Origin: PVC group bacterium
GTDB taxonomy: Bacteria > GCA-001730085 > JADFSZ01
Reading direction: 5' to 3'
Length of the DNA: 12,889 nt
NCBI GenBank assembly: GCA_022560555.1
Contig: JADFSZ010000030.1
Span: 1 to 12,889, forward strand
Under the pieces are notes generated by a model. The model saw nothing but the letters and a program-made list of their open reading frames with translations. It did not search any database and was not told the origin of the DNA. The first letter of the stretch is position 1. Every line of letters begins with the position of its first letter. Of this stretch, positions 7,582-12,889 are shown piece by piece. Position numbers and translations under genes: made by a program.

Positions 7582-8184
7582 ATGCGATATCTGCTTATTA
7601 TATTCATATTTCTTTTAATGATCCCCCCGCATGTCTCGGCAGAGCTCATCCGGAAAGTGGAAAAAGATAACAAAAGCAAAACGATTCTTTTCCTTTCGGA
7701 CGGTGAAGAGATCGCTCGAGAAACAGTCGCTCCGGGAAAACAAAAAACTGTATCCGGAGAAATCCTAGACGGCATTTACAAAGAATATTCAAAAAACGGG
7801 ACCATAAAATATGAATGGCTTTACAAATCCGGGCATTTGGACGGAGTAAGCCGGGAACTTTATGACGGCCGCCGGCCCAAATACGAGTGGAGCTATAAAA
7901 ACGGAACCCTTGATGGACCGAGCCGGTATTATTCTTCCTTTGGGCATGTGGTGCGGGAGCGGATGTATCTTTTGGGCGCACAAGATGGCCTTACGCGGGA
8001 GTACTATCTAAACGGGAAATTAAAAACCGAAACGATGTACCATGAGAACGAAAAAGATGGTCTTCAAATTGAGTATTATAAAAATGGTAAAGTGAAATAT
8101 GAAAAAACATATAAAGATGATGATTTAGTTTCCACAAAGCTTTTTGACGAAGAAGGCGAACCTATAACCATACTCAATTTATGA
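7582..8184 (+). CDS. Secreted YwqK/MORN-like repeat protein, function unknown
   Basis: This 200-residue protein has a Sec signal peptide (hydrophobic core 4-15, likely cleavage after HVSA at residue 20). A linker of about 42 residues then leads into five tandem repeats of exactly 24 residues (63-86, 87-110, 111-134, 135-158, 159-182). The repeat pattern is D-G at positions 1-2, an aromatic or Leu near 7, Gly near 10-11, a basic-x-Glu pattern near 14-16 and Tyr at 19, as in YwqK- or MORN-type beta-hairpin repeats. It lacks a lipobox Cys, so it is probably periplasmic or exported. The ribosome-binding site is weak. Its TGA overlaps the dinB ATG in an ATGA arrangement. Family members are sometimes labelled antitoxins, but the signal peptide and absence of a toxin neighbour argue against that here. 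Its partner or ligand is unknown. Confidence 0.82.
   Translation: MRYLLIIFIFLLMIPPHVSAELIRKVEKDNKSKTILFLSDGEEIARETVAPGKQKTVSGEILDGIYKEYSKNGTIKYEWLYKSGHLDGVSRELYDGRRPKYEWSYKNGTLDGPSRYYSSFGHVVRERMYLLGAQDGLTREYYLNGKLKTETMYHENEKDGLQIEYYKNGKVKYEKTYKDDDLVSTKLFDEEGEPITILNL
7768..8127 (+). repeat. Five in-frame 72-bp units encoding 24-residue repeats
   Basis: The units start at 7768, 7840, 7912, 7984 and 8056. All have the same length without insertion. They are conserved at the protein level (Asp-Gly at each start, Tyr at position 19) but have diverged in DNA, so the expansion is old rather than a recent slippage event. Confidence 0.75.
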
Positions 8185-9377
8185 GATCTTTGATGCTTTC
8201 CTCCGGGAAAAAGGCGCGGTATATTGTGCATGTCGATATGGACGCATTTTTTGCCGCGGTCGAGCAAAAAGATCATCCTGAATATCGGGGCCGACCCGTT
8301 GTGGTTGGCGCCAATCCTAAAGACGGACTGGGCCGCGGGGTTGTGTCAACGTGTTCGTATGAAGCCCGCCGATTCGGCATTCATTCCGCAATGCCGATCA
8401 CAAAAGCTTATCAGTTGTGTCCTCACGCGATATATCTTCCCGTCAATTTCAAACGATACAACGAAGAATCTGATAAAATATTTGAAATTTTTGAGCGTTT
8501 TACGCCGGATGTTGAACCCATCAGCATAGATGAGGCTTTTCTCGATATTACGCACACCTATAACATATTTGGTTCTCCCCAAGAGACGTGTCGCAAAATT
8601 AAGGAAGCAATTATAAAGGAAACTTGTCTGACGGCCTCCGTCGGACTTGCTCCCATAAAAATGGTCGCGAAAATCGCGAGTGACTTGGATAAACCCGATG
8701 GATTCGTTGAGGTGACTTCAGGCGGCAGTAAAGAATTTTTAGCCCCCCTGGACATCCGAAAACTCTGGGGGCTTGGGCCAAAGGGCGAAAAAATATTTCG
8801 AAAATACGGACTCAATACCATCGGAGACATCGCGAAACAAAAAACGGATTTTTTAGAGCGCATGATCGGCAGTGCCGGAAAACATTTTTGGGAATTGGCG
8901 AACGGGATCGACGATAGGGAGGTCGAAACTTCAGACGAAGTCAAGTCGATCGGAAATGAAGTTACATTTGATGTAGATGTGTCGGATGAAGATGAGATTT
9001 TATCAACAATCAGAAAACTTGCGGACAAAGTTTCGAGCCGTGTTAGAGACCAGGGCTTAAAAGGAAAAACAGTGACGCTCAAAATCCGTCTTACCGGGTT
9101 TGAGACATTTACCCGGGCATCGACGTTAAAGGAGCCCACACAGTTTTTTGACGTGATCTTGGATGCGGCCGAAAAACTGTGGGAAGATTTTAAAAAAACA
9201 AAAACAAAAAATGTTCGCTTGATCGGATTACGTATGAGTCATTTTAGTGAAGGAAGTCCGCAAATGGATTTTCTCGATCAAGCAGACGAAAAAAACAAAG
9301 AGCGCCGTCACAAAGCTTTGGATGCGGTGCGGCGAAAACACGGAAAAGACGCCATCCGTTGGGCGGGAACGCTCTAG
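8181..9377 (+). CDS. dinB: DNA polymerase IV (Y-family translesion polymerase)
   Basis: This polymerase copies past DNA lesions with low fidelity and no proofreading. The 398 residues are full length. The palm motif HVDMDAFFAAVEQ supplies the first metal-binding Asp (Asp19) and the steric-gate Phe (Phe24); SIDEAFLD supplies Asp117 and Glu118. ASVGLAPIKMVAKIASDLDKPDG and the helix-hairpin-helix thumb (KLWGLGPKGEK, about 193-203) follow, then the little-finger domain. QMDFLD (361-366) resembles a sliding-clamp-binding motif. It is followed by a basic tail of about 30 residues (KNKERRHKALDAVRRKHG) that ends in IRWAGTL, a tail seen in some DinB proteins. The start overlaps the preceding stop by 4 bases and has no ribosome-binding site of its own, so translation is probably coupled. 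I recognised no LexA operator upstream. Confidence 0.96.
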   Translation: MRSLMLSSGKKARYIVHVDMDAFFAAVEQKDHPEYRGRPVVVGANPKDGLGRGVVSTCSYEARRFGIHSAMPITKAYQLCPHAIYLPVNFKRYNEESDKIFEIFERFTPDVEPISIDEAFLDITHTYNIFGSPQETCRKIKEAIIKETCLTASVGLAPIKMVAKIASDLDKPDGFVEVTSGGSKEFLAPLDIRKLWGLGPKGEKIFRKYGLNTIGDIAKQKTDFLERMIGSAGKHFWELANGIDDREVETSDEVKSIGNEVTFDVDVSDEDEILSTIRKLADKVSSRVRDQGLKGKTVTLKIRLTGFETFTRASTLKEPTQFFDVILDAAEKLWEDFKKTKTKNVRLIGLRMSHFSEGSPQMDFLDQADEKNKERRHKALDAVRRKHGKDAIRWAGTL

Positions 9378-9398
9378 GGTTTTTGTAAAAGGAAACAT

Positions 9399-10433
9399 AT
9401 GAGATCATTTCATTCTTTAAGAGGCTATTTGAAAAAAAAAGATGTTTTTAATAGAGCCGGGCTGCGTTTTTCACAGCTTGTGAGAGGCCGGCATGCTTTT
9501 GGCCAGCCGAAGATTATTCAAATTGAAACAACCGCTAGCTGTAACCTAAAATGTGTCATGTGTCCACACGGAAAGGACGGCGTATTCTCGGATGGCAGAA
9601 AAGCATTTATGACTCATCAGGAATTTGCGAATGTCTTGGATAAATTTCCTAAAGCAACATCGGTATCTTTGCAAGGCGTAGGTGAGCCAATGCTAAACCC
9701 GGATCTTCCTAGGATCGTCTCGGAGGCGGTTCGTAGAGGAATGGAAACGGGATTTTATACCAACGGAACTCTTCTTTCGTCAGGTAACTGCGAATGGATT
9801 TTGCGCTCAGGCCTAAATTGGATTATTGTTTCGTTAGATGCGGGAACCCCGGAAGAATTTAAAAGGATACGAAAGGGCGCAGATTTAAATAAAATTATGA
9901 GCAATCTGAAAGGATTGATAAAAGCAAAAAAAGAGCTAAAAGCAAGAAATCCTTCCGTTGGAATAATGTTTGTAGCCATGCCAAGCAATGTCAATGAAAT
10001 AAGTTCTGTTATTGATATTGCTGTGGAAGCCGGCGTTGATTGGTTGAGCATTAAAGGATGCCATGGAGGGCTTTCCTCAAATGAAAAGGAGTGGGCGGTT
10101 TCAGAAGAAGATTTTAAAAAATTACAAGCCGCCATCAAAACAGAGAAGGCGAAAGCGTTGACAATTCACATGGATTCACGAGAGGTGGACCCTCGCATCC
10201 GTGGGCCGAAAAAAAGCAGAATGAAATGTACATGGGCGTGGGAAAAAACGTATATCTCGGTTGATGGGTCTGCATGCCCTTGCTGCTATGCTTTGCCGGA
10301 ACTTGGGATGAGTGTTGGGAATATCTTTACGGATGATTTTAAAAACATTTGGAACAATGCAAAATATACCCAATTTCGAGAAAAAATCAAAAACGAGGTA
10401 GCTGACGTGTGTGAAAAATGTCCATTGTATTAA
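9399..10433 (+). CDS. Radical SAM protein with SPASM-like C-terminal domain, substrate unknown
   Basis: This 344-residue enzyme has the radical SAM cluster motif CxxxCxxC (Cys48, Cys52, Cys55, in ASCNLKCVMCPHG). Further landmarks are the SAM-binding region around LQGVGEPMLNPD, FYTNGTLL and IIVSLDAG. A Cys-rich C-terminal segment (Cys277, Cys293, Cys295/296, Cys338, Cys341) holds the SPASM-type sequence YISVDGSACPCCYA, GNIFTDDFKNIWNN and CEKC, which would bind one or two auxiliary iron-sulfur clusters. The protein ends three residues after the last Cys. AAAAGGAA (9387-9394) precedes the ATG, 21 bases after dinB. SPASM proteins modify peptides, proteins or small molecules. Nothing in the sequence fixes the substrate. 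The only nearby small protein is the convergent His/Tyr-rich gene. Confidence 0.85.
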   Translation: MRSFHSLRGYLKKKDVFNRAGLRFSQLVRGRHAFGQPKIIQIETTASCNLKCVMCPHGKDGVFSDGRKAFMTHQEFANVLDKFPKATSVSLQGVGEPMLNPDLPRIVSEAVRRGMETGFYTNGTLLSSGNCEWILRSGLNWIIVSLDAGTPEEFKRIRKGADLNKIMSNLKGLIKAKKELKARNPSVGIMFVAMPSNVNEISSVIDIAVEAGVDWLSIKGCHGGLSSNEKEWAVSEEDFKKLQAAIKTEKAKALTIHMDSREVDPRIRGPKKSRMKCTWAWEKTYISVDGSACPCCYALPELGMSVGNIFTDDFKNIWNNAKYTQFREKIKNEVADVCEKCPLY

Positions 10434-10466
10434 TAAACGGCTGTGATTATTGGGATTTTCAAAAAA

Positions 10467-10487
10467 GGCCGTGCGTTAAGCACGGCC
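10467..10487 (-). terminator. Intrinsic terminator of the His/Tyr-rich protein gene
   Basis: A perfect 8-bp GC-rich stem (GGCCGTGC and GCACGGCC) encloses a 5-base loop and is followed on the minus strand by six T residues (AAAAAA at 10461-10466 on the plus strand). It lies 33 bases past the stop of the minus-strand gene. There is no T-tract on the plus strand, so it would terminate the radical SAM transcript poorly. Confidence 0.88.
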
Positions 10488-10520
10488 CGGTGGTTGGAGA
10501 TATGCCGACAGCATAGGGTA

Positions 10521-10829
10521 TTAATAAGAAGTGTAATACGTACTTGTCGTGTAATAACCGCTGTGATAAATGCCATACGCATCATAAAACCCCGGAACCC
10601 ACACCCGGGTGGACGGATAGTCATAAACAACCGTGTGCACCGGTGCATGATGATACGCGTGCGATGTGTATGTTGCGTGGTGGCCATGGTGAGATGAATG
10701 AGCGGCTGTGGACAATAAAGCAAATCCTGCCAATCCGCCGAGAACCCAAGGCCATGCATCTCCGGCATAAGCGGTGGAACTCGAAAGAAGAAAAACGGCC
10801 AAAACGATAACTGCAAGTAACTTTTTCAT
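10521..10829 (-). CDS. Small secreted His/Tyr-rich protein, function unknown
   Basis: This 102-residue protein has a textbook Sec signal peptide (MKKLL start, hydrophobic core, cleavage after AYA at residue 22). The 80-residue mature part has a short Trp/Gly/Ala/Leu-rich hydrophobic segment (about 26-41). A histidine cluster of 9 His in about 22 residues follows (44-65), and a Tyr-rich tail contains the VWVPGFYDAYG segment. In all there are 10 His and 12 Tyr and no Cys in the mature part. I chose the ATG at 10829 because AAGGAG lies 7 bases upstream; a longer frame to 10943 would bury the signal peptide and cross the promoter. It has its own promoter, operator-like palindrome and terminator, so it is a genuine single-gene unit. 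Metal binding is suggested by the histidines but not shown. The WVPG segment recalls short repeats in small uncharacterised periplasmic proteins. Confidence 0.8.
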   Translation of the reverse strand: MKKLLAVIVLAVFLLSSSTAYAGDAWPWVLGGLAGFALLSTAAHSSHHGHHATYTSHAYHHAPVHTVVYDYPSTRVWVPGFYDAYGIYHSGYYTTSTYYTSY

Positions 10830-10851
10830 GATGAATCTCCTTGTTCGATTT

Positions 10852-10865
10852 TGTGTGTGTGTGTG
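10852..10865. repeat. Dinucleotide tract (TG)7 in the leader of the His/Tyr-rich gene
   Basis: Seven TG units (CA on the coding strand) lie between the predicted transcription start and the ribosome-binding site, 22-36 bases upstream of the ATG. Such tracts can change length by slippage. Here length change would alter leader length, not the reading frame. Confidence 0.7.
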
Positions 10866-10868
10866 CTT

Positions 10869-10895
10869 CATGGGCCTTATAGAGCAAGGCCCATG
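10869..10895. promoter_or_regulatory. Operator-like 27-bp palindrome over the -10 box
   Basis: Two perfect 10-bp arms, CATGGGCCTT and AAGGCCCATG, flank a 7-base centre. The palindrome covers the -10 box and reaches the predicted start of the minus-strand promoter. It would not be transcribed as an intact hairpin, which favours a site for a dimeric DNA-binding protein over an RNA structure. The regulator is not identified. Confidence 0.6.
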
Positions 10896-10904
10896 CCAGC
10901 CCAA
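10876..10904 (-). promoter_or_regulatory. Sigma70-type promoter of the His/Tyr-rich gene
   Basis: On the minus strand TTGGGC (10899-10904) is followed after exactly 17 bp by TATAAG (10876-10881). The -10 is five of six to consensus, the -35 only three of six. A start near 10868 leaves a leader of about 39 bases. A weak -35 with an overlapping palindrome suits a regulated promoter. Confidence 0.5.
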
Positions 10905-11008
10905 ATCGTGCTGAAAAATGGCCTCAAGGAGAAATTTTCTCATTAAAACGGAGCCATTCTGCCCGTCCCCTATAGCTTCTATTTAATTTAGACAAAGGAA
11001 ATCTCCAA

Positions 11009-11695
11009 ATGGTTTCAACAAAAAAATATCACCATGTGTGGGATCTAACTACCAGAGAAGCCAAAGACTTACAAGCAAATCACAGATCTCTTGTGATCTT
11101 GACGCCTCCCAAGGGGCCGATCCGCCGTATTGCCGCGTGTGATGTGTCCTTCTCGAGACATGCCGAAGATCTCTATGCGGGGGTGGCTGTCTTTAGCTAC
11201 CCGGACTTAAGGCTTTTAGATAAAGCGACCGCAAAAGTCAAAATAACATTTCCATACGTCCCCGGATATCTGTCCTTCAGGGAAACCCCGGCTGTATTAG
11301 AAGCGTTTAAACATATAAAAATTCAGTCGGATTGCATTATCTTGGATGGACAGGGCCTCGCTCATCCCCGATTTTTTGGGCTGGCTTGTCACGTGGGCCT
11401 TTGGATGAATTGTCCCACGATCGGATGTGCCAAGAGTCGTCTCATAGGAGAATTTGTAGACCCCGACATGACAAAAGGATCTTCATCTCCACTCAAAATA
11501 GGGTTCCGGACGGTGGGCGCTGTGCTTAGGACACGTTCCGGCGTAAAGCCGCTTTTTGTCTCACCGGGACATCTTATGGATATTTCAACAGCAAAAAAAA
11601 TCATTCTCAGTTTATGTGTGAAGTACCGGATTCCGGAACCCATCCGATATGTTCATGATTTGGTCAATGCGGCACGCCGGCGGGAAGAATCTTGA
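11009..11695 (+). CDS. nfi: Endonuclease V (deoxyinosine-specific)
   Basis: This repair nuclease nicks DNA one phosphodiester 3' of deoxyinosine and other deaminated bases. The 228 residues are full length. Visible active-site elements are Asp45 in AACDVSF, the wedge region PYVPGYLSFRE (82-92) with Glu92, Asp113 in ILDGQGLAHPR with His119, and Lys142 in GCAKSRL. The late Asp in YVHDLVNAAR also fits the family. AAAGGAA (10994-11000) lies 8 bases before the ATG. It is divergent from the His/Tyr-rich gene and shares that 179-bp control region; I could not assign its promoter. Its last 43 bases overlap the end of the convergent trmJ-like fragment. Confidence 0.95.
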   Translation: MVSTKKYHHVWDLTTREAKDLQANHRSLVILTPPKGPIRRIAACDVSFSRHAEDLYAGVAVFSYPDLRLLDKATAKVKITFPYVPGYLSFRETPAVLEAFKHIKIQSDCIILDGQGLAHPRFFGLACHVGLWMNCPTIGCAKSRLIGEFVDPDMTKGSSSPLKIGFRTVGAVLRTRSGVKPLFVSPGHLMDISTAKKIILSLCVKYRIPEPIRYVHDLVNAARRREES

Positions 11696-12258
11696 GAGAT
11701 CTCTTTGGGATGAACAGGATAAAATGTTTTTTCAATAAGATTCAGAAAACTATGAAACGCGGCCACATCGCGGCTTTCCAAGGGGATTTTGTTGAGAATA
11801 CGCTTCATACTAAAAGAAAATTCTTCGCGCAAATGTTCATTATAAAAAGGCAGTTCCCGGAAGATTTTATCAAAATGTTCATGCATCATTTGAATTTCGG
11901 TAAAATCGGCGGTTTTTAACGTATATGTTTGATCCATCGTATGAAGCGAACGGGACAGCTCATAACAATAGATCATCACCGCGTGAGAGAGGTTGCACGA
12001 AGGATGTTTTGTGAATTGCGGGATCGCGGTAATCGCGTGGCACATGGCTAGTTCGTTTCTTAAAAGTCCGTTTGTTTCTCTGCCGAAGACAAGAGCAATG
12101 ATTGAATCGCTGGAAAGTTTTTTTAGCACAGTAGGGAGTTCATGCGGGGCATACGAGAGCCTTTGGTCCCGGCGCTTTCGCTTTCGCTGTGTGGTTCCGA
12201 TCACAAAATGAACGCCCTTTAAAGCTGTTTCTAAATTCATAAAACATGGAGTTATCAT
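11653..12258 (-). CDS. trmJ: TrmJ-type tRNA 2'-O-methyltransferase, N-terminus missing at a hybrid junction
   Basis: This is a SPOUT (SpoU/TrmH) family methyltransferase most like TrmJ, which methylates the ribose of nucleotide 32 in tRNA. Recognisable parts are ETALKGVHFVIGTTQRKRKRR (residues 10-30, here split by description: ETALKG then VIGTT), the SAM-knot motif ALVFGRETNGL (55-65), the IP at 79-80 and NLSHAV (89-94). A helical C-terminal extension typical of TrmJ follows. About 60-70 N-terminal residues are absent, including the first SpoU motif with the catalytic Asn and Arg. The ATG at 12258 lies in foreign sequence. Homology begins at about the ATG at 12240 (MNLETAL), so the formal start has no biological meaning. 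The gene is convergent with nfi. A TrmH paralogue is possible; the truncation is certain from the motif order. Confidence 0.75.
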   Translation of the reverse strand: MITPCFMNLETALKGVHFVIGTTQRKRKRRDQRLSYAPHELPTVLKKLSSDSIIALVFGRETNGLLRNELAMCHAITAIPQFTKHPSCNLSHAVMIYCYELSRSLHTMDQTYTLKTADFTEIQMMHEHFDKIFRELPFYNEHLREEFSFSMKRILNKIPLESRDVAAFHSFLNLIEKTFYPVHPKEISQDSSRRRAALTKS

Positions 12259-12889
12259 CGCTGTGATAGTCCACCCACATCAGACCAAGGTCGAGACTAT
12301 CTGACCAGTTATAATCAACTGATATTCGACTAACACGACCGGCGTTGTCAGCCAATTCCTTCCAAACGGCCAGTACTTGTATTCTCTCATTTAATGCCGT
12401 CCAGTAGAGCCTGGATCCAAAACTGATCTGGTCTTCATCAGCCTGCATAAACGCGTCGTGATCTCGCGTGTGGATGCTATCTATTTCAAAAGTGAGCAGC
12501 AGGTTTCTGAAACCGCTATATTCGATACCCAATACACTCAACAATTGATCCTTCTGATCCCAACCGTTTAGCTGACGGAAGAAGTCATCACTATTGGGAC
12601 GCACCGCCTGGTCAAGGTGCATCCCCAACTCGCCAAAGTACAGCCAGGAACCTCCCACCCAGTTCGCCGCTATACCAAGGGCACGCATGCGGTTCTGCCG
12701 GTAGGTCACCCGTGGGCTCACCGATTTTACGGCGGATATTTGATCGACAGTAAGCGCATTGTCGTTAAATTCGCCCAGCACCAACTGGAAATCACCGTGA
12801 TCGAAATGACTCGACGCACGAAAAAAATATTCAGTGTCTTGCTTGGTATCTTTTCGCAACAGGGTCAATCCAGAATCGCGGATTGTGAT
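12140..12889 (-). CDS. Fragment of an outer-membrane beta-barrel protein (DUF1302-like), foreign to its neighbours
   Basis: The frame is open from the window's right edge, so the N-terminus is missing. It encodes alternating polar and hydrophobic segments with many Asp, Trp and Tyr residues, as in an outer-membrane barrel. Examples are DFQLVLGEFND, WLYFGELGMHLDQAV, SISRVDYNWSD-like strands and GLMWVDYHSDD. The character recalls DUF1302-type proteins of proteobacteria, but I assign that family cautiously. True sequence probably stops at about 12230, after the FYEFR segment where such a protein should continue into a final strand. The last 29 residues (12143-12229) are out-of-frame trmJ sequence, Lys/Arg/Pro-rich and without barrel character. 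There is no initiation codon to choose; the TTG at 12868 is simply the first possible one. It is broken at both ends. Confidence 0.45.
   Translation of the reverse strand: MTIRDSGLTLLRKDTKQDTEYFFRASSHFDHGDFQLVLGEFNDNALTVDQISAVKSVSPRVTYRQNRMRALGIAANWVGGSWLYFGELGMHLDQAVRPNSDDFFRQLNGWDQKDQLLSVLGIEYSGFRNLLLTFEIDSIHTRDHDAFMQADEDQISFGSRLYWTALNERIQVLAVWKELADNAGRVSRISVDYNWSDSLDLGLMWVDYHSDDNSMFYEFRNSFKGRSFCDRNHTAKAKAPGPKALVCPA
12225..12245. other. Hybrid junction between trmJ and the beta-barrel gene
   Basis: TrmJ-like coding sequence reads from about 12240 leftward and barrel-like coding sequence reads from the right edge to about 12230, both on the minus strand but in different frames. Both proteins are interrupted mid-domain at the same place. 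The join cannot be placed to the base because the short AT-rich stretch around 12231-12244 can be read as part of either gene. Confidence 0.7.

Noticed and set aside
7768-8127. CRISPR or recent tandem DNA repeat
   Set aside because: The units are coding, diverged at the DNA level and conserved only as protein.
7582-8184. YwqK-type antitoxin of a toxin-antitoxin pair
   Set aside because: The protein has a signal peptide and neither neighbour (gloA, dinB) is a toxin, so the label from the family name is not supported.
10467-10487. Hairpin as terminator of the radical SAM gene
   Set aside because: On the plus strand it is followed by CGGTGG, not a T-tract; the six A residues before it make it a minus-strand terminator.
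10430-10816. Other open frames across the His/Tyr-rich gene on both strands
   Set aside because: They are shadows of the real gene: rich in Cys, His and Arg from frame effects, with no start signal or recognisable motif.
10830-10943. N-terminal extension of the His/Tyr-rich protein to 140 residues
   Set aside because: It would place 38 residues ahead of a perfect signal peptide, ignore the AAGGAG site at the inner ATG, and translate through the predicted promoter and (CA)7 tract.
12140-12229. C-terminal tail of the beta-barrel protein as a novel basic domain
   Set aside because: The same DNA encodes conserved TrmJ sequence in another frame, so the tail is a frame artefact of the junction.

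Overview
The window carries bacterial chromosomal DNA from what looks like an uncultivated or little-studied Gram-negative bacterium. Its most diagnostic trait is a mevalonate-pathway operon (mvaS, type 2 isopentenyl-diphosphate isomerase, class II HMG-CoA reductase, diphosphomevalonate decarboxylase), which only some bacterial lineages use instead of the MEP route. Sec signal peptides and the YwqK-type and DinB/LeuCD families give no finer taxonomic placement. I do not name a phylum.

Layout. Positions 6-4658 (minus strand) hold the operon mvaS > fni > mvaA > mvaD, with overlapping or closely spaced genes; the mevalonate and phosphomevalonate kinases are not here and may lie past the left edge. 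Positions 4659-5045 are a 387-bp divergent control region with a candidate sigma70-type promoter facing each way. Positions 5046-7089 (plus) encode the two subunits of isopropylmalate isomerase (leuC, leuD). Positions 7179-10433 (plus) hold glyoxalase I (gloA), a secreted protein built of five exact-length 24-residue YwqK/MORN-like repeats, DNA polymerase IV (dinB) and a radical SAM/SPASM protein. A small secreted His/Tyr-rich protein lies convergently at 10521-10829 with its own promoter, an operator-like palindrome and an intrinsic terminator. Endonuclease V (nfi) occupies 11009-11695.

The right end is abnormal. From 11653 to about 12240 (minus) lies the C-terminal three quarters of a TrmJ-type tRNA 2'-O-methyltransferase. 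Its N-terminal methyltransferase motif is replaced, within about 20 bp, by the coding sequence of an unrelated outer-membrane-type beta-barrel protein (12230-12889) in a different reading frame. Neither gene is complete at the join, so this is either a chimeric assembly or a real illegitimate recombination. Content to the right of about 12240 should not be assigned to this organism without checking.

How the genes work together: the left operon makes and isomerises isopentenyl diphosphate for isoprenoids; leuCD serves leucine synthesis; gloA detoxifies methylglyoxal; dinB and nfi deal with damaged DNA (lesion bypass and deaminated bases). I found no CRISPR array, tRNA, rRNA, transposase, phage genes or recognisable defence system. 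The items most worth a second look are the hybrid junction and the palindrome-controlled His/Tyr-rich secreted protein.
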